Origin: Metarhizobium sp964253915
Lineage (GTDB): Bacteria > Pseudomonadota > Alphaproteobacteria > Rhizobiales > Rhizobiaceae
Assembly: GCF_964253915.1 (NCBI RefSeq)
Contig: NZ_CAXUSG020000008.1
Coordinates: 203,061-267,060 of the forward strand
Reading direction: 5' to 3'
Length of the DNA stretch: 64,000 nt
The notes beneath the pieces are model-generated. The model saw nothing but the letters and a program-made list of their open reading frames with translations. It searched no databases and was not told where the DNA came from. Shown piece after piece: positions 32,657-41,796 of this stretch. Numbering within the stretch: position 1 is the first letter of the stretch; each line of letters begins with the position of its first letter. The position numbers were made by a program, and so were the translations under genes.

Positions 32657-33841
32657 ATGGCAGAGATCACTCCCTTTCCCCTCGTTGAAATCAGCGGATC
32701 GCCGCGGGAGCGCGGCCGGATGTATGGCGAGAAGGCGCGCGAGCGCATCCTGCTCTCGGCAGGGCTCTACACCGACCAGCTTCACCGTCTCGGTTTCGAC
32801 GACGCCAATATCGAGCGGCTCGTGACGGCCTTCCTGCCACGCATTCGCGAGTGGGCACCGGATCTGGTGACGGAGATGGAGGGCATTGCCGAGGGGGCGG
32901 GGATCGACCTTTCGGCGATCGTGCTGATCAATGCGCGCACCGAGGTCCTGCAGCTTGCCCGGCTCGAAGCCGGCGTCGGCGATGACGATCCGGATGGCTG
33001 CACCGGCGCCGTGCTGCTGCCGGAGGTCACGCAGGACGGAACCGTCATCCACGGCCAGAACTGGGATTGGCGGGCCGAATGCGCCGATAGCTCAATCGTG
33101 TTGCGCATCCTGCGCGACGATGGCCCGGACATCCTGACGTTCACCGAGGCTGGCGGCCTGGCGCGCAGCGGCTTCAATTCCGCCGGCATCACCATCACCG
33201 CCAATTATCTCGAGAGCGAGCGCGATTATCGCGACATGGGCATCCCGTTGCCGTTCATCCGCCGCCGGGCGCTGGAGGCGCAACATTTCGCCCTGGCGCT
33301 GCGCGTCGTGGCCATCACCCCGAAATCCGGCTCTAACAACATGATGCTGTCGACGGCGGAAGGCTTTGCCGTCGATCTCGAATGCGCCCCGGACGAGGTG
33401 TTCCCGATCTACCCGGAAAACGGCATGATCGTGCATGCCAACCACTGGCAGAGCGGCGTCGCCCTGTCGAAACTCAAGGAAACCGGCCTCGCCAGCGTTC
33501 CCGACAGTCTTTACCGCGACCAGCGCGTCTGGAAGGTGCTGAAAGAGGGCGGCGAAAAGCTCGGTGCCGACGACCTGAAGCGCGCCTTCTTCGACGATTT
33601 CGGCTCGCCCTTCTGCGTCTGCCGCGCGCCGCTGGCGAAGGAGGGCGGCAATCTCTCCGCCACCGTGGCGATGATCATCTGCGAACCGGCCAAGGGTTTC
33701 ATGGACATCGCGCCGCTGCCGGCGCTGAACCGCACTTTCACGCGCTATGAACTGGCCATGGACGAGGCGGCGCTTGCAAAAGCGGCCGGCGCGACCGTCG
33801 ATGCAGTCGGGAAAGGCAAGCGATGGTCCGCTTCATCCTGA
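32657..33841 (+). CDS. C45-family autoproteolytic acyltransferase/amidase
   Basis: 394 residues. Start PLVEISGSPRERGRMYGEKA and the region DGCTGAVLLPE with predicted nucleophile Cys at about 115, followed by HGQNWDWR, match the isopenicillin-N acyltransferase / acyl-CoA:6-APA acyltransferase family (peptidase C45, Ntn fold). These enzymes self-cleave before the Cys, then cleave or form amides. First gene of an operon that overlaps the permease gene by 19 bases. Substrate unknown, possibly an N-acyl amino compound imported by the adjacent ABC system. Confidence 0.85.
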   Translation: MAEITPFPLVEISGSPRERGRMYGEKARERILLSAGLYTDQLHRLGFDDANIERLVTAFLPRIREWAPDLVTEMEGIAEGAGIDLSAIVLINARTEVLQLARLEAGVGDDDPDGCTGAVLLPEVTQDGTVIHGQNWDWRAECADSSIVLRILRDDGPDILTFTEAGGLARSGFNSAGITITANYLESERDYRDMGIPLPFIRRRALEAQHFALALRVVAITPKSGSNNMMLSTAEGFAVDLECAPDEVFPIYPENGMIVHANHWQSGVALSKLKETGLASVPDSLYRDQRVWKVLKEGGEKLGADDLKRAFFDDFGSPFCVCRAPLAKEGGNLSATVAMIICEPAKGFMDIAPLPALNRTFTRYELAMDEAALAKAAGATVDAVGKGKRWSASS

Positions 33842-34764
33842 CCCGGATCGCATCGTCGATCCCGACCCTCTTCCTCGTCTCGGTCGCCGTCTTCGCCCTG
33901 ATGCGGATGATCCCGGGCGATCCGGCGACGCTGATGCTGGGCGATCTCGCCCAGCCCGGCCAGGTGGAGGCGCTGCGGCGGGAGATGGGCCTCGACCAGC
34001 CGATCGCGCTGCAATATCTCTACTGGCTAGGCAATGTGCTGACCGGCGATTTCGGCCAGTCGATCTCGACGCGGCAGCCGGTGCTGCCGCTGATCCTCGA
34101 ACGCTTCTCCGTCTCGGCGACCATCGTTCTCGTCGCCGTCTTCTTCGCCACCTTCATCGCCGTTCCCGCCGGCATGTTCGCCGCCTGGCGGCAGAACCGG
34201 TCGGGCGATATCGCCGTTATCGCCACATCGACGCTGCTCCTTTCCATTCCGAGCTTCTGGCTTGGGCTGATGCTGCTTTTGATCTTCGGCCTGCAGCTCG
34301 GCTGGCTGCCTGTCGTCGGCTATGTGCCGTTCAGCCGCGATTTCGGCAGCGCGCTGCTCTACATCATCATGCCCGTGGTGACGCTGGTGCTGGTGGAATC
34401 CGGCTCGATCACCCGCATGGCCCGCGCCAGCACCATCGAGGTGGCGCGGCTGGAATACATCACCCATGCCCGCGCCAAGGGCCTGTCGGAAGCGACTGTC
34501 ATGTGGCGGCACGCCTTCAAGAACGCCTTTGCCCCGACGATGACGCTGATCGGCCTGGTTCTCGGCAGCCTGCTCGCCAACATTGCCGTCATCGAGACCG
34601 TCTTCACCATTCCCGGCCTCGGCCGCATGCTGGTGGACGGCATCTATGCCCGCGACTATCCGGTGGTGCAGGGCTGCATGCTGTTCACCGCCTTCATCTA
34701 TGTGGTGGTCAACCTGCTGGTCGATCTCCTCTATCCGCTTCTCGATCCAAGGGTGACGGCATGA
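33823..34764 (+). CDS. ABC transporter permease, DppB type
   Basis: 313 residues with six membrane segments. It begins with the family motif MVRFILTRIASSIPTLFLVS and MIPGDPATLMLG. The EAA loop reads EYITHARAKGLSEATVMWRHAFKN in two parts near residue 205. It forms the channel of a peptide/nickel-type importer with the next gene. Start overlaps the C45 gene. Confidence 0.92.
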   Translation: MVRFILTRIASSIPTLFLVSVAVFALMRMIPGDPATLMLGDLAQPGQVEALRREMGLDQPIALQYLYWLGNVLTGDFGQSISTRQPVLPLILERFSVSATIVLVAVFFATFIAVPAGMFAAWRQNRSGDIAVIATSTLLLSIPSFWLGLMLLLIFGLQLGWLPVVGYVPFSRDFGSALLYIIMPVVTLVLVESGSITRMARASTIEVARLEYITHARAKGLSEATVMWRHAFKNAFAPTMTLIGLVLGSLLANIAVIETVFTIPGLGRMLVDGIYARDYPVVQGCMLFTAFIYVVVNLLVDLLYPLLDPRVTA

Positions 34765-35594
34765 TCGCTCGGGCGCTCGGTTTTCCCGCATTGCGTTTCA
34801 ACGGCCTGATCGGCATTCTCATCGTCGGCCTGCTCCTGTTCGTCGCCGTCTTCGGCCCCTGGCTCTCGCCTTACGATCCGCTGAAGCTGGACCTGCTCGC
34901 CCGCCTCAAGGGACCATCGGCCAGCCACCTGCTCGGCGCCGACGAGTTCGGCCGCGACATGCTCAGCCGGCTGATGTACGGCGCACGAACCAGCGCCTGG
35001 ATCGCCTTTTCTACCGTTGTCTTCGCCATCGTCTTCGGCACGATCCTCGGCATCCTCGCCGGTTTCCTGCGCGGCTGGACCGACCGCATCCTGATGATGG
35101 TCAATGATGCGCTGCTCGCCTTTCCCGGCCTGTTGCTGGCGCTCGGCTTCATGGCGGTGTTCGGCGCCAGCCGCAATGGCATCATCATCGCGCTCGGCAT
35201 CGCCTATGTGCCGGTCGCCGTGCGTGTTGTGCGCGGCACGGTGCTCTCGATCCGCGAGCGGGAATTCGTCGAGGCCTCGCGGGTGATGGGCAACAGCGAG
35301 ATCGTCACCATGCTGCGGCATGTGCTGCCGAATTGTATCGCGCCGATCATGGTGCTGGCGACGACGATGTTCGGCTGGGTGGTGCTGTCGGAAAGCGCGC
35401 TCTCCTTCCTCGGCCTCGGCGTGCCGCCGCCGGCGCCAAGCTGGGGCAACATGCTCTCCACCGGCCGCCCCTACATCAACCAGGCGCCGCACATCATCAT
35501 TCTGCCCGGCCTTTGCATCTCGATCACGCTTCTCGGCGTGAACCTTCTCGGCGATGCGGTGCGCGACTGGCTCGACCCGAAGATGCAGGATTGA
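34761..35594 (+). CDS. ABC transporter permease, DppC type
   Basis: 277 residues from the ATG at 34761, overlapping the previous stop (ATGA). LLGADEFGRDMLSRLMYGARTS and the EAA loop REFVEASRVMGNSEIVTMLR are typical of DppC/OppC. Partners the DppB-type permease. Confidence 0.92.
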   Translation: MIARALGFPALRFNGLIGILIVGLLLFVAVFGPWLSPYDPLKLDLLARLKGPSASHLLGADEFGRDMLSRLMYGARTSAWIAFSTVVFAIVFGTILGILAGFLRGWTDRILMMVNDALLAFPGLLLALGFMAVFGASRNGIIIALGIAYVPVAVRVVRGTVLSIREREFVEASRVMGNSEIVTMLRHVLPNCIAPIMVLATTMFGWVVLSESALSFLGLGVPPPAPSWGNMLSTGRPYINQAPHIIILPGLCISITLLGVNLLGDAVRDWLDPKMQD

Positions 35595-35597
35595 AAC

Positions 35598-37259
35598 ATG
35601 GCTGGGACAAACGAAAAACGGGCCCTGTTGACCGTCGAGAACCTCTCCGTCCGGGTCGGGACGGTTGGCGTCAAGGTCGTCGACGATCTGAGCTTTATCT
35701 TGCCTGCCGGCGAGATGCTGGCGCTGGTCGGCGAATCCGGCTCCGGCAAGACCATGGCGGCGCGCTCCGTGCTCGGCCTGCTGCCGCCGCCCTTTCAGGT
35801 AACGCCTGAAAGCCGCATCCGTCTGCGCGACACCGAACTGACCGGATTGCCGCCGGCAAAGCTCCGTGAAATCCGTGGCGCCGAGATCGGCATGGTGTTC
35901 CAGGAGCCGATGGTGTCGCTCAATCCGTCGATGACCATCGGCCAGCAGATGGCGGAAGGGCTGGCGCTGCACCGCAAGCTCGGCAAGGCCGAGATCCGAG
36001 ATCGCAGCCTTGCCATGCTGGAGCGCATCCGCATCCAGAATCCCGAGCGCTGTCTTTCCGCCTATCCGCACGAATTTTCCGGCGGCATGCGCCAGCGCAT
36101 CATGCTTGCCTCCGTCATGCTGCTGAAGCCGGCGCTCCTGATCGCCGACGAGCCGACCACGGCGCTCGACACGCTGATCCAGCGCGACGTGCTCGACCTG
36201 ATGGTGGAGCTGACGCAGGAAAACAACACCTCCGTGCTGCTGATCAGCCACGATCTCGGCATGGTCTCGCATTACGTCCGCAACGTCGTCGTCATGCACA
36301 AGGGCAGGGCGTTGGAGCAGGGCGACAGCACCGAGGTGCTGCATGCGCCGAAACACGATTACACTAGGCGCCTCGTCGATGCCCTGCCGCGGCGTAGCGC
36401 CGGCGGCATTCGCTCCGCGGGGGCGGCCGGCGAGCCGCTGATCGAGCTGAAGAACGTCGTCATCGATTATCCCGGCCGCGCCAGGCTGTTTGGCCGGACG
36501 GAAGGAAAGCGCGCCGTCCACGGCGCCGACCTGACGATCAACACGGGCGAGACGCTGGCGCTGGTCGGCGCTTCCGGTTCCGGCAAGACGACGCTCGGCC
36601 GGGCGATCGTCGGCCTGGTCACGCCGTCCTCCGGCACGATGCGGTTTCGCGGCCTGCCGCTGGCTTACGGGCGCGATGCGGCCAGCCGCAGCCTGCGGCA
36701 GGCGATCCAGATCGTCTTCCAGGACCCCTATTCCTCGCTCGATCCACGCCAGCGCATTGCCGATATCGTCGAGGAGCCGTTGAAGCTCGATGCGCGGATG
36801 GACCGCCGGCAGCGGCAGGAGCGGGTGAGGGAGGTCTTCGCCGAAGTCGGCCTGGCGCCGGAATTCGCCCGGCGCTTTCCGCACCAGCTCTCCGGCGGCC
36901 AGCGCCAGCGCGTGGCGATTGCCCGCGCCATCGTCAGCCGCCCGGCCTTCGTGGTTGCCGACGAGCCGGTCTCGGCGCTGGACATGACGGTGCAGAAGCA
37001 GATCCTGAAACTGTTCCGCGACCTGCAGGCGCGCTACGGTTTCGCCTGCCTGTTCGTCTCCCACGATCTTGGCGCCGTGGAGCAGGTGGCCGACCGGGTC
37101 GCCGTGATGGAAGATGGCCGTATCGTCGAGATTGGCGGGCGCGACGATGTCTTCGACCGGCCGCAGCATACCTATACACGCCGGCTGCTCGATGCCGCCA
37201 TGCTGCTGGACCGCAGCTTTGCCGGTGGCGCGGCGCAGAAACAGGTGGCCGGATCATGA
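35598..37259 (+). CDS. Fused DppD-DppF type ABC ATPase
   Basis: 553 residues with two complete nucleotide-binding domains. The first has Walker A GESGSGKT (about 49) and FSGGMRQR; the second has GASGSGKTT (about 325) and LSGGQRQR. Each has its own Walker B (LLIADEPTTALD, FVVADEPVSALD). It drives the peptide-type importer. Fusion of the two ATPases into one chain is known in the family. It overlaps the next gene by four bases. Confidence 0.93.
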   Translation: MAGTNEKRALLTVENLSVRVGTVGVKVVDDLSFILPAGEMLALVGESGSGKTMAARSVLGLLPPPFQVTPESRIRLRDTELTGLPPAKLREIRGAEIGMVFQEPMVSLNPSMTIGQQMAEGLALHRKLGKAEIRDRSLAMLERIRIQNPERCLSAYPHEFSGGMRQRIMLASVMLLKPALLIADEPTTALDTLIQRDVLDLMVELTQENNTSVLLISHDLGMVSHYVRNVVVMHKGRALEQGDSTEVLHAPKHDYTRRLVDALPRRSAGGIRSAGAAGEPLIELKNVVIDYPGRARLFGRTEGKRAVHGADLTINTGETLALVGASGSGKTTLGRAIVGLVTPSSGTMRFRGLPLAYGRDAASRSLRQAIQIVFQDPYSSLDPRQRIADIVEEPLKLDARMDRRQRQERVREVFAEVGLAPEFARRFPHQLSGGQRQRVAIARAIVSRPAFVVADEPVSALDMTVQKQILKLFRDLQARYGFACLFVSHDLGAVEQVADRVAVMEDGRIVEIGGRDDVFDRPQHTYTRRLLDAAMLLDRSFAGGAAQKQVAGS

Positions 37260-38125
37260 TCTTCGCGCCGCAGCCGTTGCGGGAAGGCGGCACGGCCGGC
37301 CGCCTCGGTTATTACGATCGCGGCCGCACGCCCTATTTTGCCAGCCGCCTGGAGCCGCGGCTCTCCTATTGCCTCTACGTGCCGCACGACTACGACGAGC
37401 ATAGCGGCGAGGCCCTCGATCTTGTCGTTCTCGTTCATGGCACGGCACGCTGGGCGGAAACCTATCGCAACGGTTTTGCGGATTTTGCCGAGCGCGAGCG
37501 CGTCATCATCCTCGCGCCGCTGTTTCCGGCCGGTATGTCGGCGCCGGGGGAACTGTCGAGCTACAAGCTGATCCGCCACGGCGGCATCGCCTACGACCTT
37601 GTGCTGCTCGACATGGTGGCAGAGGTGGCGGAACGCTATCGGCTGCGCTCGGAGCGTTTCCTGCTGCACGGCTTTTCCGGCGGCGGTCATTTCGCGCATC
37701 GTTTCCTCTTCATCCATCCCGAACGGCTGCTCGGCGTCTCGATCGGCGCGCCGGGTATCGTGACCCTTCTCGATCCCGATCATGATTTCTGGGTGGGCAT
37801 CCGCAATTTCGAAACGGTGTTCGGCAAGCGGCTGGATATCGACGCCATGCGGCATGTGCCGGTACACATGGTGATCGGCGGCGAGGACAAGGAAACATGG
37901 GAAATCCGCCTGACACCGCAGGATAGCTGGTGGATGGCCGGCGCCGAACGCCTGGCGGAGGCCAACCGGCTGGAGCGCCTGGCGGCCTTGCGCCAAAACC
38001 TCGAATCCCATGGTATAGGCGTCATGCAGGATATCGTTCCCGGCGTCGGTCATGACGGCCGGGCGATGGTGGCTGCCGTTCAGGGCTGGTTTTCCACGGT
38101 CCTCGCCGTTTCAAGGAAGGAATGA
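37256..38125 (+). CDS. Alpha/beta hydrolase (PHB-depolymerase/feruloyl-esterase type), copy 1
   Basis: 289 residues. LVVLVHGTARWAETY gives the oxyanion region, LLHGFSGGGHFAHRFL has the nucleophile Ser (GFSGG), and VPGVGHDGRAM has the catalytic His. No signal peptide, so cytosolic. It overlaps the ATPase gene and is a paralogue of the protein at 41797. Probably hydrolyses the imported compound or its product. Confidence 0.85.
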   Translation: MIFAPQPLREGGTAGRLGYYDRGRTPYFASRLEPRLSYCLYVPHDYDEHSGEALDLVVLVHGTARWAETYRNGFADFAERERVIILAPLFPAGMSAPGELSSYKLIRHGGIAYDLVLLDMVAEVAERYRLRSERFLLHGFSGGGHFAHRFLFIHPERLLGVSIGAPGIVTLLDPDHDFWVGIRNFETVFGKRLDIDAMRHVPVHMVIGGEDKETWEIRLTPQDSWWMAGAERLAEANRLERLAALRQNLESHGIGVMQDIVPGVGHDGRAMVAAVQGWFSTVLAVSRKE

Positions 38126-38128
38126 CGC

Positions 38129-38866
38129 ATGCAATCGCTCGGCCGTATCATCGAAATCTGGCGCTATCCGGTCAGTTCCATGGGGGGCGAGCAGATGCAG
38201 GAGGCGCTGATGGCTCCCGGCGGTCTTGAGCATGACCGGCTCTGGGGCATCGTCGAAAAGGAAAGCGGCGAGATCGCCGCGCCGGAAAACCGCAAGCCAT
38301 GGCGCCCCTTGCCGAACCTGCGGTCTCGGATCGGTGCAAACGGCATAGAAGTGGGAAACGGCGAAGGTGAGTGGTTTGCCGTCGAGACCGCGGAGGCCGA
38401 GGCGATGGCCAGCCGTTTCCTGGATTTCCCGGCCACCTTCAAGCCGCATGTGCCCTATGGTGCCGAAGGCGAGGGCAAGGTTGCGCCGCGCTACCAGCGC
38501 GCCGACATCCACCTCTTGACCACCGCCTCGATGCGCGAGCTCGGTGATCTCCTCGGCAAGCCGGAGGAGGTGCATCCGCGCCGCTTCCGCCCCAACATCG
38601 TCGTCGAGACGGAGCCGGGTTTTACCGGATTGGTCGAACACCAGTTGATCGGCCGAAAACTCATGATCGGCGATGCGGTGATCACCTTTACCGAACCCTG
38701 CGCCCGCTGCACCTTCACGGCGCTTGCCCAAGGCGAGCTTTCTTTCCTGCCGGCGGTGCTGCACAAGATCAGCCAGCACGGCGAGGGCGGTTTCGGCGCC
38801 CTCTGCAAGGTGGAGGGCACGACGACGATCCGCGTTGGCGACCGTCTCAGCCTTGCCGAAGCGTGA
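38129..38866 (+). CDS. MOSC domain protein
   Basis: 245 residues. N-terminal beta-barrel IWRYPVSSMGGEQMQE, then the MOSC core RRFRPNIVVETEPGFTGL and the metal-binding FTEPCARCTFTAL with its Cys. MOSC proteins carry molybdenum-cofactor-type sulfur or act on N-hydroxylated substrates such as 6-hydroxylaminopurine. In this operon it could reduce or modify a part of the substrate. It overlaps the convergent C45 gene by 20 bases. Confidence 0.85.
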   Translation: MQSLGRIIEIWRYPVSSMGGEQMQEALMAPGGLEHDRLWGIVEKESGEIAAPENRKPWRPLPNLRSRIGANGIEVGNGEGEWFAVETAEAEAMASRFLDFPATFKPHVPYGAEGEGKVAPRYQRADIHLLTTASMRELGDLLGKPEEVHPRRFRPNIVVETEPGFTGLVEHQLIGRKLMIGDAVITFTEPCARCTFTALAQGELSFLPAVLHKISQHGEGGFGALCKVEGTTTIRVGDRLSLAEA

Positions 38867-39941
38867 TCTTCTTCCAGCCTTCGACGCTTGGCGGACCGGC
38901 GGCAACGGACAGCGATACGGTTTCTCCGATTTCATAGATGACGGCGCCGACCGTCATCGATTTCATCAGGCCGAGTTTCGTGTGTGCATTCGCCGGGCCT
39001 TTCGGCACCATCGACACGGCGCCGCCTTTGCGGCAGGCGGAAAGCGCTGTTTTTATCCTGTCGAGATCGACCGGCCTGCTGCGGGCGAAATCGGTGTGGA
39101 GGCTGCGTAGCCGGTTTCGCGAATTGCTGCTGCCTTCCATTTTCGCGCCGGGAGCGGCGTCGGTGCTGGCCAGCGGATGGTTGGTATGCAGCGACCGTCC
39201 GTTCTCGACCGTCAGCACGGCAGCGCCGCCGGCGGAGCATTCGAGGGTGCGGACACCTTGCCGGTCGCCGATCTGGTAGTTCTGGCCCGAGGCATGGCGT
39301 ACGCGCGAAAGGAATGCCGCCGCCGCTTCGGCATTCGCCTGCGCCAGCGCGCCGCGCATGGCAAAGGCCACCGGCAGGCCGCGCCGGCTGGTGGCAAGCT
39401 GCGACAGCGTGTTGACGCAGATGCCGAGACCGCGGCTGGAAACACCCATCAGGCCGACCATGCCGGCGGAGGTATAGACGAGTGTTTCGTTGTCTCCGTC
39501 TTTGAGGCGCAGCAAGGCTTGTGCATGATCGTGCCAGCGCGGCAGGTCCATGGTTTGGCCGACCAGCGTCGGCTGGCCCTCGGCCGGCGCAATCGCAAGG
39601 CTGCTGCAATGGCCGTCGCCCTTTGTCTTGCCGAACCACCATTCCTCGTCCATCAGCTGCAGGGCGAAAGCCGTCTCTTCCGCAATCCCGGCGCCTTCGG
39701 CAATGCCGTGGACCTCTTCCAGCAGCTCGGGCGTGAATTCGGCCACTGCCGGCCGGAAATCCGTGGCGGTCAAAAAGGCCGGCAGGAAGGTTTTGGCCGG
39801 CTGGCCGTATGATTTGCCGATGGCTGCCTGCCAGCGCTCGATCTTTTCGGCGATAACACCGCGCAAGGCTTCGCCATGCGCCTGCCCGCGGGCACGCGGC
39901 GCCTTGGGGCAATCGACGATCGGCAGGTCTTGGGTATGCAT
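38847..39941 (-). CDS. C45-family autoproteolytic acyltransferase/amidase, copy 2
   Basis: 364 residues from the ATG at 39941 (CGGAGGAAACC upstream; the frame is open further). VDCPKAPRARGQAHGEALRG starts the family, and GDGHCSSLAIAPA gives the predicted nucleophile Cys at about 112, followed by VGQTMDLPRWHD. Only distantly similar to copy 1. It runs toward the MOSC gene and overlaps it by 20 bases at the 3' ends. Confidence 0.85.
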   Translation of the reverse strand: MHTQDLPIVDCPKAPRARGQAHGEALRGVIAEKIERWQAAIGKSYGQPAKTFLPAFLTATDFRPAVAEFTPELLEEVHGIAEGAGIAEETAFALQLMDEEWWFGKTKGDGHCSSLAIAPAEGQPTLVGQTMDLPRWHDHAQALLRLKDGDNETLVYTSAGMVGLMGVSSRGLGICVNTLSQLATSRRGLPVAFAMRGALAQANAEAAAAFLSRVRHASGQNYQIGDRQGVRTLECSAGGAAVLTVENGRSLHTNHPLASTDAAPGAKMEGSSNSRNRLRSLHTDFARSRPVDLDRIKTALSACRKGGAVSMVPKGPANAHTKLGLMKSMTVGAVIYEIGETVSLSVAAGPPSVEGWKKITLRQG

Positions 39942-40106
39942 GGTTTCCTCCGGGAGTATGGCAACGGTTCCGGCAAAAGGCACGGGCGCCGGTCATGGCT
40001 GCGGACCTTACTGCAGTGGAGCTATGCGGGGAACTGTTTGCGCAAGAGAGGATGGGGAAACTTCAGGTCCGAGTGGTGCGAACCGACCACCGAAAAACCT
40101 CTCCTC

Positions 40107-40137
40107 CGTCATCCTCGGGTCAAGCCCGAGGATGACG
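40107..40137. repeat. Perfect 13-base palindromic repeat
   Basis: CGTCATCCTCGGG (40107-40119), five-base loop, CCCGAGGATGACG (40125-40137). A palindrome of this wording is frequent between genes in rhizobia. There is no T-run. Confidence 0.6.
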
Positions 40138-40170
40138 TCGGAGGGAGGGAAAGCCCGAACCTCAACCGCG

Positions 40171-40200
40171 GCCGAAGGCGGGACGCTCCCCGCCTTCGGC
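40171..40200 (-). terminator. GC-rich stem-loop after the substrate-binding protein gene
   Basis: GCCGAAGGCGGG (40171-40182) pairs with CCCGCCTTCGGC (40189-40200), perfect over 12 bases. It is 18 bases past the leftward stop at 40219. It lacks a T-run, so it may stabilise the mRNA end or act as a weak terminator. Confidence 0.45.
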
Positions 40201-40218
40201 CTGCGCTGATACGAAGTC

Positions 40219-41763
40219 TCAGTTCTTCTTCACACCCCAGGCCCGCTCCTTGTCGGCCGGCCAGACGGCGTAACCTTCGATCTTGGCGCCAACCGCGGCG
40301 ACCACCGGCTCGTAATAGAGACCGAGGATCGGCACGTCCTTTGCCATCAATTCGTGGATCTGCTTGAAGATCGCCTTGCGCGCCTCGAAATCGGTGGTTT
40401 TGGTCGACTTGAGGTAGAGGTCGTAGGCCTCGGTGCTGCCCCACTGCGCCGTGAGATCGGTCTTCTTGTCGCCGATGATGATGCCGTAGAACTGCGAGGG
40501 GTCGAGGCGGGCGGAATAGCCGAAGGACTGCATCTGGAACTTGCCGGCAAGATAGTTGTCGAGCTGGGCCGCCCAATCCAGCACTTCCAGCTCGGCATTG
40601 ATGCCGGCGCCGGCCAGCATCGCCTGCACCAGCACGCTGTTTTCATACATGCCCTGGTAGCGGGTGTTGGTCTGGATCTTGATCGTCTCGCCCTTGTAGC
40701 CGGCCTCGGCCAGCAACGCCTTGGCGGTTTCCGGGTTGTAATCGGGCCACTTCAGGAAATCCTGGTCGAAGAAGGCGCTGGCCTGCGGCACGCCGGAGGG
40801 GTTGAATTCCGCAAGCCCCGCCGTGCGGGCAGCGGCGATCTGCTTGAAGTCAATGGCGTGGGCAATCGCCTGGCGCAGCTTGACGTTCGACATCAGGGGA
40901 TCGTTGGTTTGGATCAGAAGCGGCGTCAGCGAGAGCCCGGCGGTGGTCATCACCTGCAGGCCGCGGCCCTTGGCGTCCTCGATGCGTTGCGATTCGAAGT
41001 TCGGCAGCACGTCGACCTCGCCGGCAAACAGCGCGGTTTCAGCGGCCGAGGTATCCGGAATGATCATGAATTTCGCTTCGTCGACCAAGGCCGTACGGTC
41101 GCCGGCATATCCGCTCGCCTTTTCCTTCAGCGGCTTGTAGTCGGCATATTTCTCCAGCGTGATGTACTGGCCCTTCTGCCATTCCTTCAGCTTGAAGGAA
41201 CCGCTGCCGATGGCGCTGTCGGCAATCCACTTGCCGTCGGCGCCGACATTCTTCGGGCTGGCGATCCAGCCGTTGCACTGGATGTTGGCAAGCTGCGCCA
41301 GGAACAGCGCATTCGGCTCGGCGATCTTGAAGACGACGGTGCGCGGATCGGACGTTTCCACTGCATCGACCTTCAGGCCCTGCGACCCGTCGAAGAAGGC
41401 GTTGCAGAACCATTCGGCGCCGGCCGCGACACGCCGGTCCCAGTTCCACTTGACATCGGCCGAGGTGACGGGATCGCCGTTGTGGAAGGTCGCGCCGTCG
41501 CGGAGCGTGAAGGTGTAGGTCTTGCCGTCGTCGGAGACACTCCAGGCTTCCGCGAGCGCCGGGCCGATGGTCAGGTCGTCGCGGAAGCCGACCAGCGTTT
41601 CGAAGACGTGGTGCAGGATGGTGTCGGTGTTGGCGTCGCGGTTGAGGCCTTCGGTGCCGCGGATATCGGCATTGATGCGGATGTTCAGCGTATTGGCCTG
41701 CGCTCCGGCGCCAAACAGCAGACCTGCTGCCAGCGCCGTCGAAATCAAGAATGTCCGGTTCAT
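40219..41763 (-). CDS. ABC transporter substrate-binding protein, DppA/OppA type
   Basis: 514 residues with a signal peptide (LISTALAAGLLFGAGAQAN). Typical SBP_bac_5 features: INADIRGTEGLNRDANTDTI, FTLRDGATFHNGDPVTSADV, and RQAIAHAIDFKQI. It is expected to deliver a peptide-like or oligosubstituted ligand to the 33823-37259 permease and ATPases, although transcribed on the opposite strand. Downstream of the hydrolase gene 41797 on the same strand. Confidence 0.92.
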   Translation of the reverse strand: MNRTFLISTALAAGLLFGAGAQANTLNIRINADIRGTEGLNRDANTDTILHHVFETLVGFRDDLTIGPALAEAWSVSDDGKTYTFTLRDGATFHNGDPVTSADVKWNWDRRVAAGAEWFCNAFFDGSQGLKVDAVETSDPRTVVFKIAEPNALFLAQLANIQCNGWIASPKNVGADGKWIADSAIGSGSFKLKEWQKGQYITLEKYADYKPLKEKASGYAGDRTALVDEAKFMIIPDTSAAETALFAGEVDVLPNFESQRIEDAKGRGLQVMTTAGLSLTPLLIQTNDPLMSNVKLRQAIAHAIDFKQIAAARTAGLAEFNPSGVPQASAFFDQDFLKWPDYNPETAKALLAEAGYKGETIKIQTNTRYQGMYENSVLVQAMLAGAGINAELEVLDWAAQLDNYLAGKFQMQSFGYSARLDPSQFYGIIIGDKKTDLTAQWGSTEAYDLYLKSTKTTDFEARKAIFKQIHELMAKDVPILGLYYEPVVAAVGAKIEGYAVWPADKERAWGVKKN

Positions 41764-41796
41764 GGTTGTCTCCGATTGTTCCCCGCTTTGTTATCG

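Noticed and set aside
34731..37169. 812-codon leftward ORF opposite the ABC transporter genes
   Set aside because: It is antisense to the fused ATPase and permease genes, which have complete motifs; repetitive DRHG-rich composition shows a shadow frame.
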